Positions 17,377 to 26,306 of a stretch of DNA of 64,000 nucleotides are shown in pieces; the first letter of the stretch is position 1, and each line of letters begins with the position of its first letter. Below the pieces are notes generated by a model. The model saw only the letters and a list, made by a program, of their open reading frames with translations, had not been told where the DNA came from and made no database searches. The stretch covers positions 2,914,001 to 2,978,000 of the forward strand of contig OY763414.1 of NCBI GenBank assembly GCA_963667435.1, written 5' to 3'. Position numbers and translations under genes: made by a program. Origin of the DNA: Marispirochaeta sp963667435. Lineage in GTDB: Bacteria; Spirochaetota; Spirochaetia; JC444; Marispirochaetaceae.

Positions 17377-18276
17377 GTGTACGGAATGCAATCAACAAAA
17401 CGGTCAAGATATGTCGGACTTCTCGCCGGTGTGCTCTGTATAAGCTTTTCTGCTATTTTTGTAAAACTTGCCGCAGTAGAACCTACGTTAAGCGCCTTTT
17501 ACCGCTGCTTCTACTCTTCAATTATCCTCTTTACCATTGGGATTATCCGCGGAGAACATAGAAAAGCCCGCCGGGTATGGGTTGTGCCGGCGTTGCTGGG
17601 CGGATTGAGTCTTGCGACGGATATGATTATCTGGCACAAGACCATTATCTATATCGGTGCAGGCCCTGCAACCATTCTTGCAAACAGCCAGGTTGTCTTT
17701 ATGGGTATTATCGGTTTTCTTGTACTGAAAGAGCGGATATCCTTCTGGTTCCCTCTGTTTATTCCGTTTATCTTTCTTGGTATGTATCTCACTATCCCTG
17801 ACAGTCAGATTATGGTTTCCCCCGGACTGGGCTTCTTTCTGGGGATTCTGGTGGGAATTTCATATACCGGATTTCTGTACGCCCTTCGCTATGCCAAGGA
17901 GAAGTCTGACGGGGACTACCCGGAGATTTTTTCTCTGGCGGTTTTTGTTGCAGCAACAGGATTCTTTGTAGGGTTATGGGGGGGAGCAGTTGAACATCTG
18001 GATTTTATTGTTACTTCCTGGAAGAGTCAGCTGTATCTTGTATTGATCGCCCTGGTGGCCCAGAGCCTTGGTTGGATTCTTATAAAAACAAATATAACCC
18101 GCATTCCTTCCCATAAGGGAAGTCTCATGCTGCTTGTCCAACCGATGTTGACCATGTTCTGGGGATTCCTGATTCTGGGAGAGCCCCTGACTCCTGTACA
18201 GATTACCGGGATGGTTCTTGCTCTTGGACTTATTGCGCTGTATCAGATCAGGCTGGCACCTGACAGCGAACACTAA
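17377..18276 (+). CDS. EamA-family transporter (drug/metabolite exporter superfamily)
   Basis: 299-residue inner-membrane protein with about ten hydrophobic helices in two homologous EamA halves. The first half holds SFSAIFVKLAAVEPTLSAFY and the loop VVFMGIIGFLVLKERISFW; the second ends with VQPMLTMFWGFLILGEPLT, the usual motif before the last helices. Members export amino acids and other small metabolites; the substrate is not predictable. Start is GTG 17377 or ATG 17386, neither with a strong ribosome-binding site. The gene ends 24 nt before the chemoreceptor gene. Confidence 0.88.
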   Translation: MYGMQSTKRSRYVGLLAGVLCISFSAIFVKLAAVEPTLSAFYRCFYSSIILFTIGIIRGEHRKARRVWVVPALLGGLSLATDMIIWHKTIIYIGAGPATILANSQVVFMGIIGFLVLKERISFWFPLFIPFIFLGMYLTIPDSQIMVSPGLGFFLGILVGISYTGFLYALRYAKEKSDGDYPEIFSLAVFVAATGFFVGLWGGAVEHLDFIVTSWKSQLYLVLIALVAQSLGWILIKTNITRIPSHKGSLMLLVQPMLTMFWGFLILGEPLTPVQITGMVLALGLIALYQIRLAPDSEH

Positions 18277-18300
18277 GAATATTTTGTCAATTGAGGTTAT

Positions 18301-19950
18301 ATGAGTCTTAAAAAAATCCTGCCTGTAATAATACCTGCGGCGCTTGTTGCTGTACTTGTTCCCTTTCTTTCTTTCCTTTTTTCGCTGCCGCCGGTTGCCG
18401 CATCTTTTCCTCTGCTTGTTCGCAATCTGTTTACGGGACTGATCCTATCAGGATGTCTCTTCTTTTACCTGACATTTCTAATTAAAAAGCTGCGATCCCG
18501 GGAGGAACTCCTGCAGGAGATTGCATCTGTGTATAATGCCGGTACTGCAGGGTTCCCTGAACAGGTCGGACAGGAGATAATCAACGGGTTGAATGAAATG
18601 TTCAAGCAGGTTGAGAGGGCACTTGATGATTTTGATCAGAGTTCCATGCTTGAAATTGCTGAGTTGAAGAATTCGGTCTATCATACATCGGAGATAATCA
18701 ACAGACTGCGCGGGGTATCAGCAGATATGACAGGCCTCTCCGCTAATACGGAGCAGGTTTCTGCGGCTGGTACTGAAATCCTGCAGACAGTAAAGCAGTT
18801 TGTGGTAAACATTGAAAACCAGACAGAGGCAATTTCCCGTACCTCTGCCAGCATTGAAGAGATGAGCGCATCTACAAACAGTATTTCCCAGATAACCAGT
18901 CATAACCGTGAAAATGCCGAGGCCTTAACCGGCCTGACAAAGCAGGGTGTTGAGCAGATGCAGAATACTCAGGAGACAATCAGAAACATCAGTCACAATG
19001 TAAACGCCATAAGTGAAATTATCACTATTATAGACGGTGTTGCTTCGCAGACAAACCTGCTTGCCATGAATGCGGCAATTGAAGCGGCCCATGCAGGTGA
19101 GGCTGGAAGAGGCTTTGCTGTGGTGGCGGATGAGATCCGCAAGTTAGCTGAGTCTACAACATCAAACTCGAAGCTGATATCAGAAAGCCTGAACAAGCTG
19201 GTTGCACAAATAGATGAGGTAAGTGGAAGCGGGGAAACCAGTTTGGAGTATTTCTCCAGAATCAATGGTGACATAGAAAACCTGACAAAGGCACTTGATG
19301 AAATACATTTTTCTTCCCGGGAGCTGAAACAGGGAAATCAGGAGATCGTTGATGCGGTAGCTTCCATCGTCGATGTCTCCAGTGTAATTGAAACCGGCTC
19401 CCGTGAGATGGAGGAAGGGGTTCAGCATATTTCAGAGGCCATGATTGATGTGGAAGAAAAGGTCAAACACGGGATGAGCAGTGTTGAAAGTATCAATGAG
19501 GCGAATTGTGATCTGAATGAGCTTTTTTTACGATTGATATCTACAAAGATCGACCATGGAGACAGTGTCCGCCGGGTAAGGGATATTGCCGGCACGGCAG
19601 ATTCGAAAAAGTCGTCTGTAAATGTTCCCGTAATTCTTCTTCAGCATATTTTATGGATGGTGAAAGCCCGGGCGGTTATTGATGGAAGGATGCACATTGA
19701 TACTGCTGTTTTAGGAGATCATCACAGCTGTGCTCTCGGACAGTTTCTTGATTCCAGGGACTCAGTGGTCTGGAAAAAGCACGAATTTTATACGGACCTT
19801 CTCAAGCAGCATGAGCTTCTGCATGTAACTGTAAAAGATATTGTGGAGAACCAGAATACAGATACAGCAAGCCATCAGGAACAGAGGTTCCGCTCCCTGG
19901 TGGAAATAAGTGAGAAAATTGTTACCTACCTTTCAAAACTGAAGGTCTGA
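18301..19950 (+). CDS. methyl-accepting chemotaxis protein with C-terminal CZB domain
   Basis: 549-residue chemoreceptor. Two hydrophobic segments at about 7-26 and 40-62 have only a very short loop between them, so there is no sizeable periplasmic sensor. A long signalling coiled coil follows, with the conserved hairpin tip GVASQTNLLAMNAAIEAAHA and AGEAGRGFAVVADEIRKLAE around residues 245-280. The last 100 residues contain a CZB-type zinc module: His in HILWMVKARAV, then DHHSCALGQFL and the later histidines of KHEFYTDLLKQHELLH. CZB domains bind zinc and respond to hypochlorous acid or zinc changes in characterised receptors. Sensing therefore appears to be cytoplasmic and zinc- or redox-linked. 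Confidence 0.92.
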   Translation: MSLKKILPVIIPAALVAVLVPFLSFLFSLPPVAASFPLLVRNLFTGLILSGCLFFYLTFLIKKLRSREELLQEIASVYNAGTAGFPEQVGQEIINGLNEMFKQVERALDDFDQSSMLEIAELKNSVYHTSEIINRLRGVSADMTGLSANTEQVSAAGTEILQTVKQFVVNIENQTEAISRTSASIEEMSASTNSISQITSHNRENAEALTGLTKQGVEQMQNTQETIRNISHNVNAISEIITIIDGVASQTNLLAMNAAIEAAHAGEAGRGFAVVADEIRKLAESTTSNSKLISESLNKLVAQIDEVSGSGETSLEYFSRINGDIENLTKALDEIHFSSRELKQGNQEIVDAVASIVDVSSVIETGSREMEEGVQHISEAMIDVEEKVKHGMSSVESINEANCDLNELFLRLISTKIDHGDSVRRVRDIAGTADSKKSSVNVPVILLQHILWMVKARAVIDGRMHIDTAVLGDHHSCALGQFLDSRDSVVWKKHEFYTDLLKQHELLHVTVKDIVENQNTDTASHQEQRFRSLVEISEKIVTYLSKLKV

Positions 19951-20007
19951 GTATTTCATCTCTATCCCTTTGCACTTCGCGAAGGCTCCGGTGAGCAATA
20001 ATAGATA

Positions 20008-20802
20008 TCAGGGAAAAAGCTCCCTGAAAAACTGCAGCATGGAATCCCAGGCCATCTGTGCTTCTTTCTCATAATAAGTGTTTCCATCGGGGTTGGTGAA
20101 ATTGTGGGCCGCTACTCCCGGATACACGATGTACTGATAATCCGCGCCGCTTTTTTCCATTTCTGCGGTAAATGCATTCCGGCGTGCTTCCGGTGCTGCC
20201 GGATCACCGTCTCCCTGAAAAGCCAGTATCCGGGCGTGGATATCCCCCGGCGCTGCACTTAATCCGGTATTAAGACTGCCGTGAAAGCTTACAACGCCGT
20301 CAATATCCGTTCCCATTCGTGCCATGTTCAGGACGATGCCGCCGCCGAAGCAGTAGCCTATGGCAGCCAGTCTTGACGTATCAACATTCCCGGAATTTTT
20401 AAGAATTTCCAATGCTGCATTAAACCTTTCAGCTATCATGGCAAAGTCGGCCCCCACCTTCTGTGACATGCTTCGTGCTTCAGCCATGGGAATTTCCTTT
20501 CCGTCTCCATACATGTCCAGGGCAAATGCCGTATATCCTTCCTGTGCAAGGTCCCGGGCTCTTTTTTTCGCATAACCATTTATACCAAGCCACTCATGCA
20601 CAACAATAATACCGGGACGCGATCCCTCCAGACTTGCGTCATAGGCAAGATAACCAATGAAGCTTTTACCTCCCGCGGAATAAGGTATTTCCTGAACTGA
20701 AATTGTATTTTCCTTCATTCTTCCTGCCTCGTTGACCTGTGGTTCACCCCCGGCGGCTGTTGCAAATATAAGAACCAGACAGAGACTGACCAGCGATTTC
20801 AT
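20008..20802 (-). CDS. exported dienelactone hydrolase-like enzyme
   Basis: 264-residue alpha/beta hydrolase of the dienelactone hydrolase family with an N-terminal export signal (MKSLVSLCLVLIFATAAGG). The catalytic triad is visible: the nucleophile Cys in GYCFGGG, Asp in FQGDGDPAAP and His in GVAAHNF. IIVVHEWLGINGYAKKRARD near residue 65 is the family's oxyanion region. The start at 20802 is preceded by GGAGGAGAAAG; an ATG 18 nt earlier is less likely. Most characterised relatives are cytoplasmic, so a periplasmic or lipid-anchored location is a small oddity. The natural ester or lactone substrate is unknown. Confidence 0.88.
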   Translation of the reverse strand: MKSLVSLCLVLIFATAAGGEPQVNEAGRMKENTISVQEIPYSAGGKSFIGYLAYDASLEGSRPGIIVVHEWLGINGYAKKRARDLAQEGYTAFALDMYGDGKEIPMAEARSMSQKVGADFAMIAERFNAALEILKNSGNVDTSRLAAIGYCFGGGIVLNMARMGTDIDGVVSFHGSLNTGLSAAPGDIHARILAFQGDGDPAAPEARRNAFTAEMEKSGADYQYIVYPGVAAHNFTNPDGNTYYEKEAQMAWDSMLQFFRELFP

Positions 20803-20935
20803 ACTTTCTCCTCCATGCAATAGACCCTCTGTATGTTAAATAACTGATATAAAAAGTAAGGAAAAAGGGAGAAGAGGTCAAAAATAATAAAGTCTGTCAT
20901 CGATTATGGAAAGGTGAACTGGTATACTCTAATGG

Positions 20936-21538
20936 ATGAGCGGAAATGTTTTTAAATCACTCAATCTTTATCGCCACAATAAAAATACCCGCAAAGCCTA
21001 CATAGATATCAGCCTTGATAATTACCGGGAGATTTATAATGAGTGGGATTTCAGCCCCCAGATAAAAAAGGATCTGGACAGTGATCTGCTTGAGTTCCTG
21101 AAGGGCAGCGCTGAGGAGATACCCGACAACTATAAAATAGAGATTGTCTGTCATCTTCCTGAAGGAATACGTAATCCTCAGAAAGAGCAGACAAGTTCCG
21201 AGAGCTTCCGAAATATCTTCCGCTACAACATCCGGAGGCTTGATTTTAAATTGAAGCGTAAAAACAAGGAGATGGCCTTCTATGCTGTCGCCGGGCTGAT
21301 TCTGATTACTCTGGGAAATGTGGTTTCCAGAAGTGCGATACTTCCGGGAGAAATCCTCGGTGAAGGGTTTTACATTGGCGGCTGGGTGCTTTTCTGGGAA
21401 CTCTTTTCCACCATCTTTTTTAATCATAATGAATACAGAAACGAAAGGCAGGATCTGAAACGGCTCTACCATGCCGATATTTCGTATCACTACATAGGGA
21501 AGGAGGAAGAGGCTTCCGGCCCCAGAATCTTCACATGA
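20936..21538 (+). CDS. membrane protein of unknown function with two TM helices
   Basis: I do not recognise a family. The 200-residue protein has a cytoplasmic, charged N-terminal half (residues 1-118) ending in KLKRKNKEM and two adjacent hydrophobic segments, AFYAVAGLILITLGNVV (about 119-135) and GEGFYIGGWVLFWELFSTIF (about 148-167), then a charged tail (EYRNERQDLKRLYHADISYHY). The ribosome-binding site is weak. It is transcribed toward the lipoprotein gene, 72 nt away, and could be cotranscribed with it. No enzymatic motif is seen. Confidence 0.6.
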   Translation: MSGNVFKSLNLYRHNKNTRKAYIDISLDNYREIYNEWDFSPQIKKDLDSDLLEFLKGSAEEIPDNYKIEIVCHLPEGIRNPQKEQTSSESFRNIFRYNIRRLDFKLKRKNKEMAFYAVAGLILITLGNVVSRSAILPGEILGEGFYIGGWVLFWELFSTIFFNHNEYRNERQDLKRLYHADISYHYIGKEEEASGPRIFT

Positions 21539-21610
21539 TCTTCAAAAACTGTTCATCTCCTGTTCACTAACATAGGATATAACCTATATATAAGAACTGA
21601 GGAGTTAGCA

Positions 21611-22399
21611 ATGAATATTTTTTCTGTGTTGAATAGAGCTTTTGTCCTTGTGGTTTTAGTAATTGCATTGAGTTTTGCCCTTACCGGATGCGTTTCGACA
21701 GATGTTTCTTCCGGTGTGGATGCTGTGCAGCTGATGGTACGCTTTGATCAGGCTTACATTCCGTTTCTGGCGATGACAAGTAAAGGTGAACAGGGCGCGT
21801 CCATTAAAGCAATGGGAATACTATCCGGGGAGTGGTCTGTTCTTCGCCCTGAAATCCAGGCATTGTATCCGGATGATAATTCTGTCGGTAAATATCTTGC
21901 AGAGGTCGATTCAACCCTCTCCCAGGCGTTTTCAGAAATGGGAAAGCAGGTTCCGCTGATTGAAGTACACGAAATACTGGAAGGAGTAAAGAAGCCCCTT
22001 ACGGACCTCCGCAGGGACCACGGTATAGAATACTATCCCGATTTGCTGGATGAATATCACACCGTGATGGAAGAGATTCTAACTGAGCTTGGCGGGAAGA
22101 GTGCAGATCAGCTGAATGCGTCTGATTTACAGCTGCTGCAGACCTATGCTGAGAATGGGAGTAATAAGTGGAATATTATTGCCTCTGCAGAATTCAACCA
22201 GGAATTGTATGGTTTCTCTGCTGAAAAAGCCCAATCTCTGCAGTCTTCCATTGTGAATGCACAAAAGCAGGAATCAGCATTTCTTGAAATGGTTGAAGCC
22301 GGAGATGTTTCAGCACTGATGCAGGAATCAACCAGGCTTAAAGGAGCGTATACACAGGTATATCTGCAGTTCGGCAATTTTGACCGGCTGAAATCCTGA
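21611..22399 (+). CDS. lipoprotein of unknown function
   Basis: 262 residues with a lipoprotein signal: hydrophobic stretch to FALTGC, where the lipobox LTGC is cleaved before the cysteine at about residue 27. The mature part is acidic and predicted mostly helical (for example LAEVDSTLSQAFSEMGKQV and EYHTVMEEILTELGGKSAD), with no cysteine or metal motif. A helical-bundle lipoprotein facing the periplasm is the most that can be said. GAGGAG precedes the ATG, and the gene ends at a hairpin terminator (22432-22464). Confidence 0.75.
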   Translation: MNIFSVLNRAFVLVVLVIALSFALTGCVSTDVSSGVDAVQLMVRFDQAYIPFLAMTSKGEQGASIKAMGILSGEWSVLRPEIQALYPDDNSVGKYLAEVDSTLSQAFSEMGKQVPLIEVHEILEGVKKPLTDLRRDHGIEYYPDLLDEYHTVMEEILTELGGKSADQLNASDLQLLQTYAENGSNKWNIIASAEFNQELYGFSAEKAQSLQSSIVNAQKQESAFLEMVEAGDVSALMQESTRLKGAYTQVYLQFGNFDRLKS

Positions 22400-22431
22400 A
22401 GTTTTCCTGTTTGAAGGTGTTTATAACCTAT

Positions 22432-22464
22432 TGCCGATGTTCATGAATATTGTGGGCATCGGCA
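22432..22464 (+). terminator. intrinsic terminator after the lipoprotein gene
   Basis: TGCCGATG / CATCGGCA stem of 8 bp with a 17-nt loop, followed by GTTTTCCGTTTT. Confidence 0.75.
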
Positions 22465-22491
22465 GTTTTCCGTTTTAGAATTTTTAGAAAA

Positions 22492-22520
22492 TTGACATCT
22501 TTTCCCCCCGGGAGTAAACT
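22492..22520 (+). promoter_or_regulatory. sigma-70-like promoter before the sensor operon
   Basis: TTGACA (22492-22497), 17 bp, TAAACT (22515-22520). Transcription would begin about 22526-22528, at most a few bases before the ATG at 22529, giving a nearly leaderless mRNA. Confidence 0.5.
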
Positions 22521-22528
22521 CCTGGGTA

Positions 22529-23566
22529 ATGTCTGTGGTAAGAATTGCACTGCTTATTTTTCTCATGATTCCCCTGGCGGCGGAAGAATATACCCTGGCA
22601 GTTATTCAGAGCTACGAAGAGAATCATGTCTGTGGTTCCCCCCAGAACGAAGGGATCCTGTCTGCCCTCAGGGATGCGGGTATTTCCGAATATAAGGGAA
22701 ATCTTAAAGTGGTCTCCTATTTTATGGATACTAAAAGGCGAAATAACACCCCTGCCCTTATTGCCTGGGAAGCAGCAGCCGCCCTGGCACTGATTGAACA
22801 GTCAAACCCTGATATTGTGATAACCGTAGACGATAATGCCTTTATGCACGTGGGGATCAAACTTCTTGGAACGGGAATTCCTGTTCTGTTTTCCGGTGTA
22901 AACGGACAGATTGAGGATTATATCAGCCGCTATGGAATAGCCTATACACGGGATGTTCCGGGTAAGAATATCAGCGGTGTTTATGAGAAGCTTCATCTTG
23001 AGGATGCTGTCCGTGTACACTCACTTATTTTTCCGGAATTCCGCAGAATAAGGTTTTTTGTGGATACCTCACCGACAGGTATTGCCATTCAGAAACAGAT
23101 AGAGCACGAGCAGGAAGGGTTCGCATCCTTCTGTCAGTGGGATATGCAGATAGCCGGCTCATGGGAAGAGTACCGAAAGCTGATTGAACAGACAAATGTT
23201 GATCCTTCAATTGATGCAATATACCCTGCAGTTACCCTGTTAAAGGATGCCGCAGGCAACACCTACACAGCAGAGGAAATCATCCCCTGGACAGCGGAGC
23301 ATGCGCAGAAACCGGAACTGGCAATAAATTTCAGCTATGTCCGCTTTGGAATATTCGGCGGGGCAGCAGTTGATTTTGTTGCCATGGGCTATCAGGTTGG
23401 ATCCATGGCGGCAGAAGTGCTTAGAGGGCAGCCTGTTGGAATATTGGCTATCCGCGATGCGGATAAATATGCCCTGGCGTTTAACCTTAAACGTGCGAAT
23501 GCCCTTGGTATTGAGGTCCCCGTCGATATCATCATGGAGGCGGACGAGCTGGTGCTTGATGAGTAG
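22529..23566 (+). CDS. periplasmic ABC_sub_bind-type binding protein, kinase partner
   Basis: 345-residue secreted protein with a short signal peptide (residues 1-18, ending PLAAEE). The body resembles the uncharacterised ABC substrate-binding family related to TrpX/LuxP-like periplasmic proteins: YTLAVIQSYEENHVCG, PDIVITVDDNAFMHVGIKLL, TGIPVLFSGVNGQ and the closing hinge with GYQVGSMAAEVLRGQP. No ABC permease or ATPase lies nearby; instead the gene overlaps the next one, a membrane hybrid kinase, by 8 nt. It is therefore more likely a ligand-loaded co-sensor than a transport component. That pairing is inference from gene order. Confidence 0.82.
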   Translation: MSVVRIALLIFLMIPLAAEEYTLAVIQSYEENHVCGSPQNEGILSALRDAGISEYKGNLKVVSYFMDTKRRNNTPALIAWEAAAALALIEQSNPDIVITVDDNAFMHVGIKLLGTGIPVLFSGVNGQIEDYISRYGIAYTRDVPGKNISGVYEKLHLEDAVRVHSLIFPEFRRIRFFVDTSPTGIAIQKQIEHEQEGFASFCQWDMQIAGSWEEYRKLIEQTNVDPSIDAIYPAVTLLKDAAGNTYTAEEIIPWTAEHAQKPELAINFSYVRFGIFGGAAVDFVAMGYQVGSMAAEVLRGQPVGILAIRDADKYALAFNLKRANALGIEVPVDIIMEADELVLDE

Positions 23567-26225
23567 GGCCGGTATAAAAAAGAGCAGGCCCTTTTCCCGT
23601 TTTGTTGCAAATTTGCTCTTTGTTTTTGAACTGGCAATACTGGCTTCTCTTTTTGCCGTCATGTATCCGGTACTTTCCGCTGGCTACGAAAAGGATTATC
23701 TCAGCAGTCTGAATCTTCAACTGGCGGAGCTCAGTCAGATTCTCCATAGCAGGCAGAGTCAGATCGAACGGGAGCTCACGGAGTTGACTCTAAGCAATTC
23801 AATCCGGGTAAGTCTCATGCTTGGTATGGATACACAAACCGAGGAGTTTATGCAGCAGCGCTACAATAAACTCAGCGGTGTGGAGCTGTATGTCCGGCAG
23901 GTGAGTAAGTATTTTCCCCACGGAGTGCCCGATCTGAATAGATATAAGGCAATCTTCACTGCTCTCTCATATCAGTCAGGTATAACTGTTCTTCCTCTGC
24001 AGCGGGTTTTGGGTGGCCCTCCGGTTATTCTTGCATCAGCGCCTATTAAACGGCAGGCCACCGATCTGGGTACAGCCCTGGCTATTTACGATCCGGCAAT
24101 GGATGAAGAGTTTCTCAATCATTTTGAACGGAAGCAATTTTCACAACTGATTTATGGTGATGAAGAGGGTTTATTTGATGTTATTTCCGGCCTGCCCCTT
24201 GATTCTGACTTTAACCAGGGGGGGGCGGCAATGAATGTAGAGCAGATAATTGCCTCATATTTTCCAGCTTCCCGGGTTATGGCCTGGCAGCAGCTCCCTG
24301 GGTTCTATCTTGTATACAGCATGGCACCGGTTAATAAGCAGAAGGGTGAGTTTCTGAGCCTGTTTATCTATCTATCTCTTGCAATACTTCTTCTTACCAT
24401 GCTGGTTGTAGCGATTATAAACCGTAATGTAAACCAGCAGATACGCCGTTTGGCAGATGATGCATACAGCCTGGCTATCTCGGAATCTTCAGATAAGCTG
24501 TTGGTTCAGAATCTTCATTTTGATGAGTTCAATACTCTTGCCCAGGCCTTTAATCAGTTGCTTGAGAAGCGCAAAGATGCTGAAGAGCGGGTGAAACATA
24601 TTAACGAGCAGCTGGAAAAACGAGTTGCCAAGCGTACTTCCCAGTTAGCACTCACAAACGAGCAGCTGAAACATGAAATAGAAGACCGCATTAGAATTGA
24701 GGGAGATCTTAAGCAGGCAAAAGAACTGGCGGAAGAAGCGAGTCGACTTAAAAGCCAGTTTCTTGCCAATGTTTCCCATGAGATCAGAACCCCTCTCCAC
24801 TGTATCATTGGTTTTTGCGACATTTTGCTGCAGCAGCACGGGGATGAGGATCTGAAGCAGCAGGTTGCTGCAATTCTCCGGGAGTCACAGATGCTCCTGG
24901 CAATCATTAATGATCTGCTGGATCACACAAAAATAGAGGTGGGAAAGATGGTGCTGGAGAATGCACCCTTCTATCTGTCGAATCTTCTGCAGTCCATTAT
25001 TTCCAGTGCCGCAAATCTTGCGGAGCACAAGGGTCTGGAGCTCTTTCTCGATTATCCCGACGCTCTTGATGCTGTTTTCTCCGGAGATCGTCTCAGGCTG
25101 CATCAGGTATTAAATAATCTTGTAAATAATGCAGTTAAATTCACCCATACCGGTTTGGTGCGTCTAATGGCGGAAATCGATTCGGCGTCAGAAGAAGGTT
25201 TAATGGTACGGTTTGCCGTCACAGATACCGGTATCGGTATTCCAGAGGATAAACAGAAAACCATCTTTAACAGTTTTACCCAGGCAGACGGAAGCACCAC
25301 CCGCAAATACGGTGGAACAGGCCTTGGTACCACCATAGCGAGTGATCTGGTTCATCTTATGGGAGGGTCTCTTGTATTATCCAGCAAGGTTGATGAGGGG
25401 TCCGAGTTTTCTTTCACTATCTATCTCCCCTTCGCCGGGGAGCATGCGGCAGCCGCTTTGTCCGGTGAAGCCGATATTGTTGATGTTTCCGTCCTGGAAG
25501 TCAGTCGGGGAGACGGGTATACCCTGCTGCTTGTGGAAGATTACCTGACAAACAGGCAGGTTGCACTGCACCATCTTGAAAGTGTGGGATACACAGTGGA
25601 TGCGGCGGAGGACGGTATTGAAGCTCTGGAAATGTGTGGACAGAAAAAATACGACCTGATTCTAATGGATCTGCAGATGCCGCGCATGGGCGGGGCGGAA
25701 GCAAACAGACTGCTGCATGAAGAAGCCTGCATAAACAACGCCACTCCCGTAATTGCCCTCACGGCGAACGCTGAGCAGGATATTGCAGAAACATGCAGAC
25801 AGGAAGGATTTGCAGATGTGATCCTCAAGCCTGTCAGGCGTTTACCTTTTCTGCTGAAGATACAGCAGACCCTTGAGAGGAGCGGTGGTGCCGGCGGGGC
25901 ATGCATAGATTATCCACTTCTGCTGAATGAGTTTGATCATGATGAGAATCTGGTCCGGCATATTCTGAATGAGTTCATCCGGGAGTCCGGAGAGAGCCTG
26001 GAGAGGATGTCTGCTGCTTTGAATAAAGAAAATCTTGAGGCAGTCCGCTTTGAGGCTCACCGGCTTAAAGGCGGTAGCAACAATATGACTGCAGCAGGGC
26101 TTGCCCGGGCGGCTGAACAAACGGAAAACGCGGCAAAAGCCGGTGATTTGGAAACGGCATGTAAATTTTCCAGTATGTGTACAGAAGAGTACCGGCGTCT
26201 GGTTCTGTATCTTGAAGGTGAGTAA
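23559..26225 (+). CDS. hybrid sensor histidine kinase with REC and Hpt domains
   Basis: 888-residue membrane phosphorelay kinase. TM helix at about 18-38, periplasmic sensor region to about 265, second TM (LSLFIYLSLAILLLTMLVV, about 270-290), HAMP/coiled coil to about 385, HisKA with FLANVSHEIRTPLHCIIGF near 400, HATPase_c with VNNAVKFTHTG and GIPEDKQKTIF, a receiver with LILMDLQMPRMGG, and a terminal Hpt with EAHRLKGGSNN. The ATP-lid motif reads GGTGLGTTIA rather than the usual GLGLAI, a mild deviation. Start ATG 23559 overlaps the binding-protein stop, so the two are translationally coupled and probably form one sensor unit. Confidence 0.92.
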   Translation: MSRAGIKKSRPFSRFVANLLFVFELAILASLFAVMYPVLSAGYEKDYLSSLNLQLAELSQILHSRQSQIERELTELTLSNSIRVSLMLGMDTQTEEFMQQRYNKLSGVELYVRQVSKYFPHGVPDLNRYKAIFTALSYQSGITVLPLQRVLGGPPVILASAPIKRQATDLGTALAIYDPAMDEEFLNHFERKQFSQLIYGDEEGLFDVISGLPLDSDFNQGGAAMNVEQIIASYFPASRVMAWQQLPGFYLVYSMAPVNKQKGEFLSLFIYLSLAILLLTMLVVAIINRNVNQQIRRLADDAYSLAISESSDKLLVQNLHFDEFNTLAQAFNQLLEKRKDAEERVKHINEQLEKRVAKRTSQLALTNEQLKHEIEDRIRIEGDLKQAKELAEEASRLKSQFLANVSHEIRTPLHCIIGFCDILLQQHGDEDLKQQVAAILRESQMLLAIINDLLDHTKIEVGKMVLENAPFYLSNLLQSIISSAANLAEHKGLELFLDYPDALDAVFSGDRLRLHQVLNNLVNNAVKFTHTGLVRLMAEIDSASEEGLMVRFAVTDTGIGIPEDKQKTIFNSFTQADGSTTRKYGGTGLGTTIASDLVHLMGGSLVLSSKVDEGSEFSFTIYLPFAGEHAAAALSGEADIVDVSVLEVSRGDGYTLLLVEDYLTNRQVALHHLESVGYTVDAAEDGIEALEMCGQKKYDLILMDLQMPRMGGAEANRLLHEEACINNATPVIALTANAEQDIAETCRQEGFADVILKPVRRLPFLLKIQQTLERSGGAGGACIDYPLLLNEFDHDENLVRHILNEFIRESGESLERMSAALNKENLEAVRFEAHRLKGGSNNMTAAGLARAAEQTENAAKAGDLETACKFSSMCTEEYRRLVLYLEGE

Positions 26226-26306
26226 AGAACTCGATGGTTACGGGAATTTTAGAAAAATCTGTACTTCTTCCGGTTATTTACTATAATAAAAAAATCAGGC
26301 GTAAAT

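Noticed and set aside
17350..17378. TTGACA before the EamA gene as a promoter.
   Set aside because: No acceptable -10 hexamer occurs 16-18 bp downstream.
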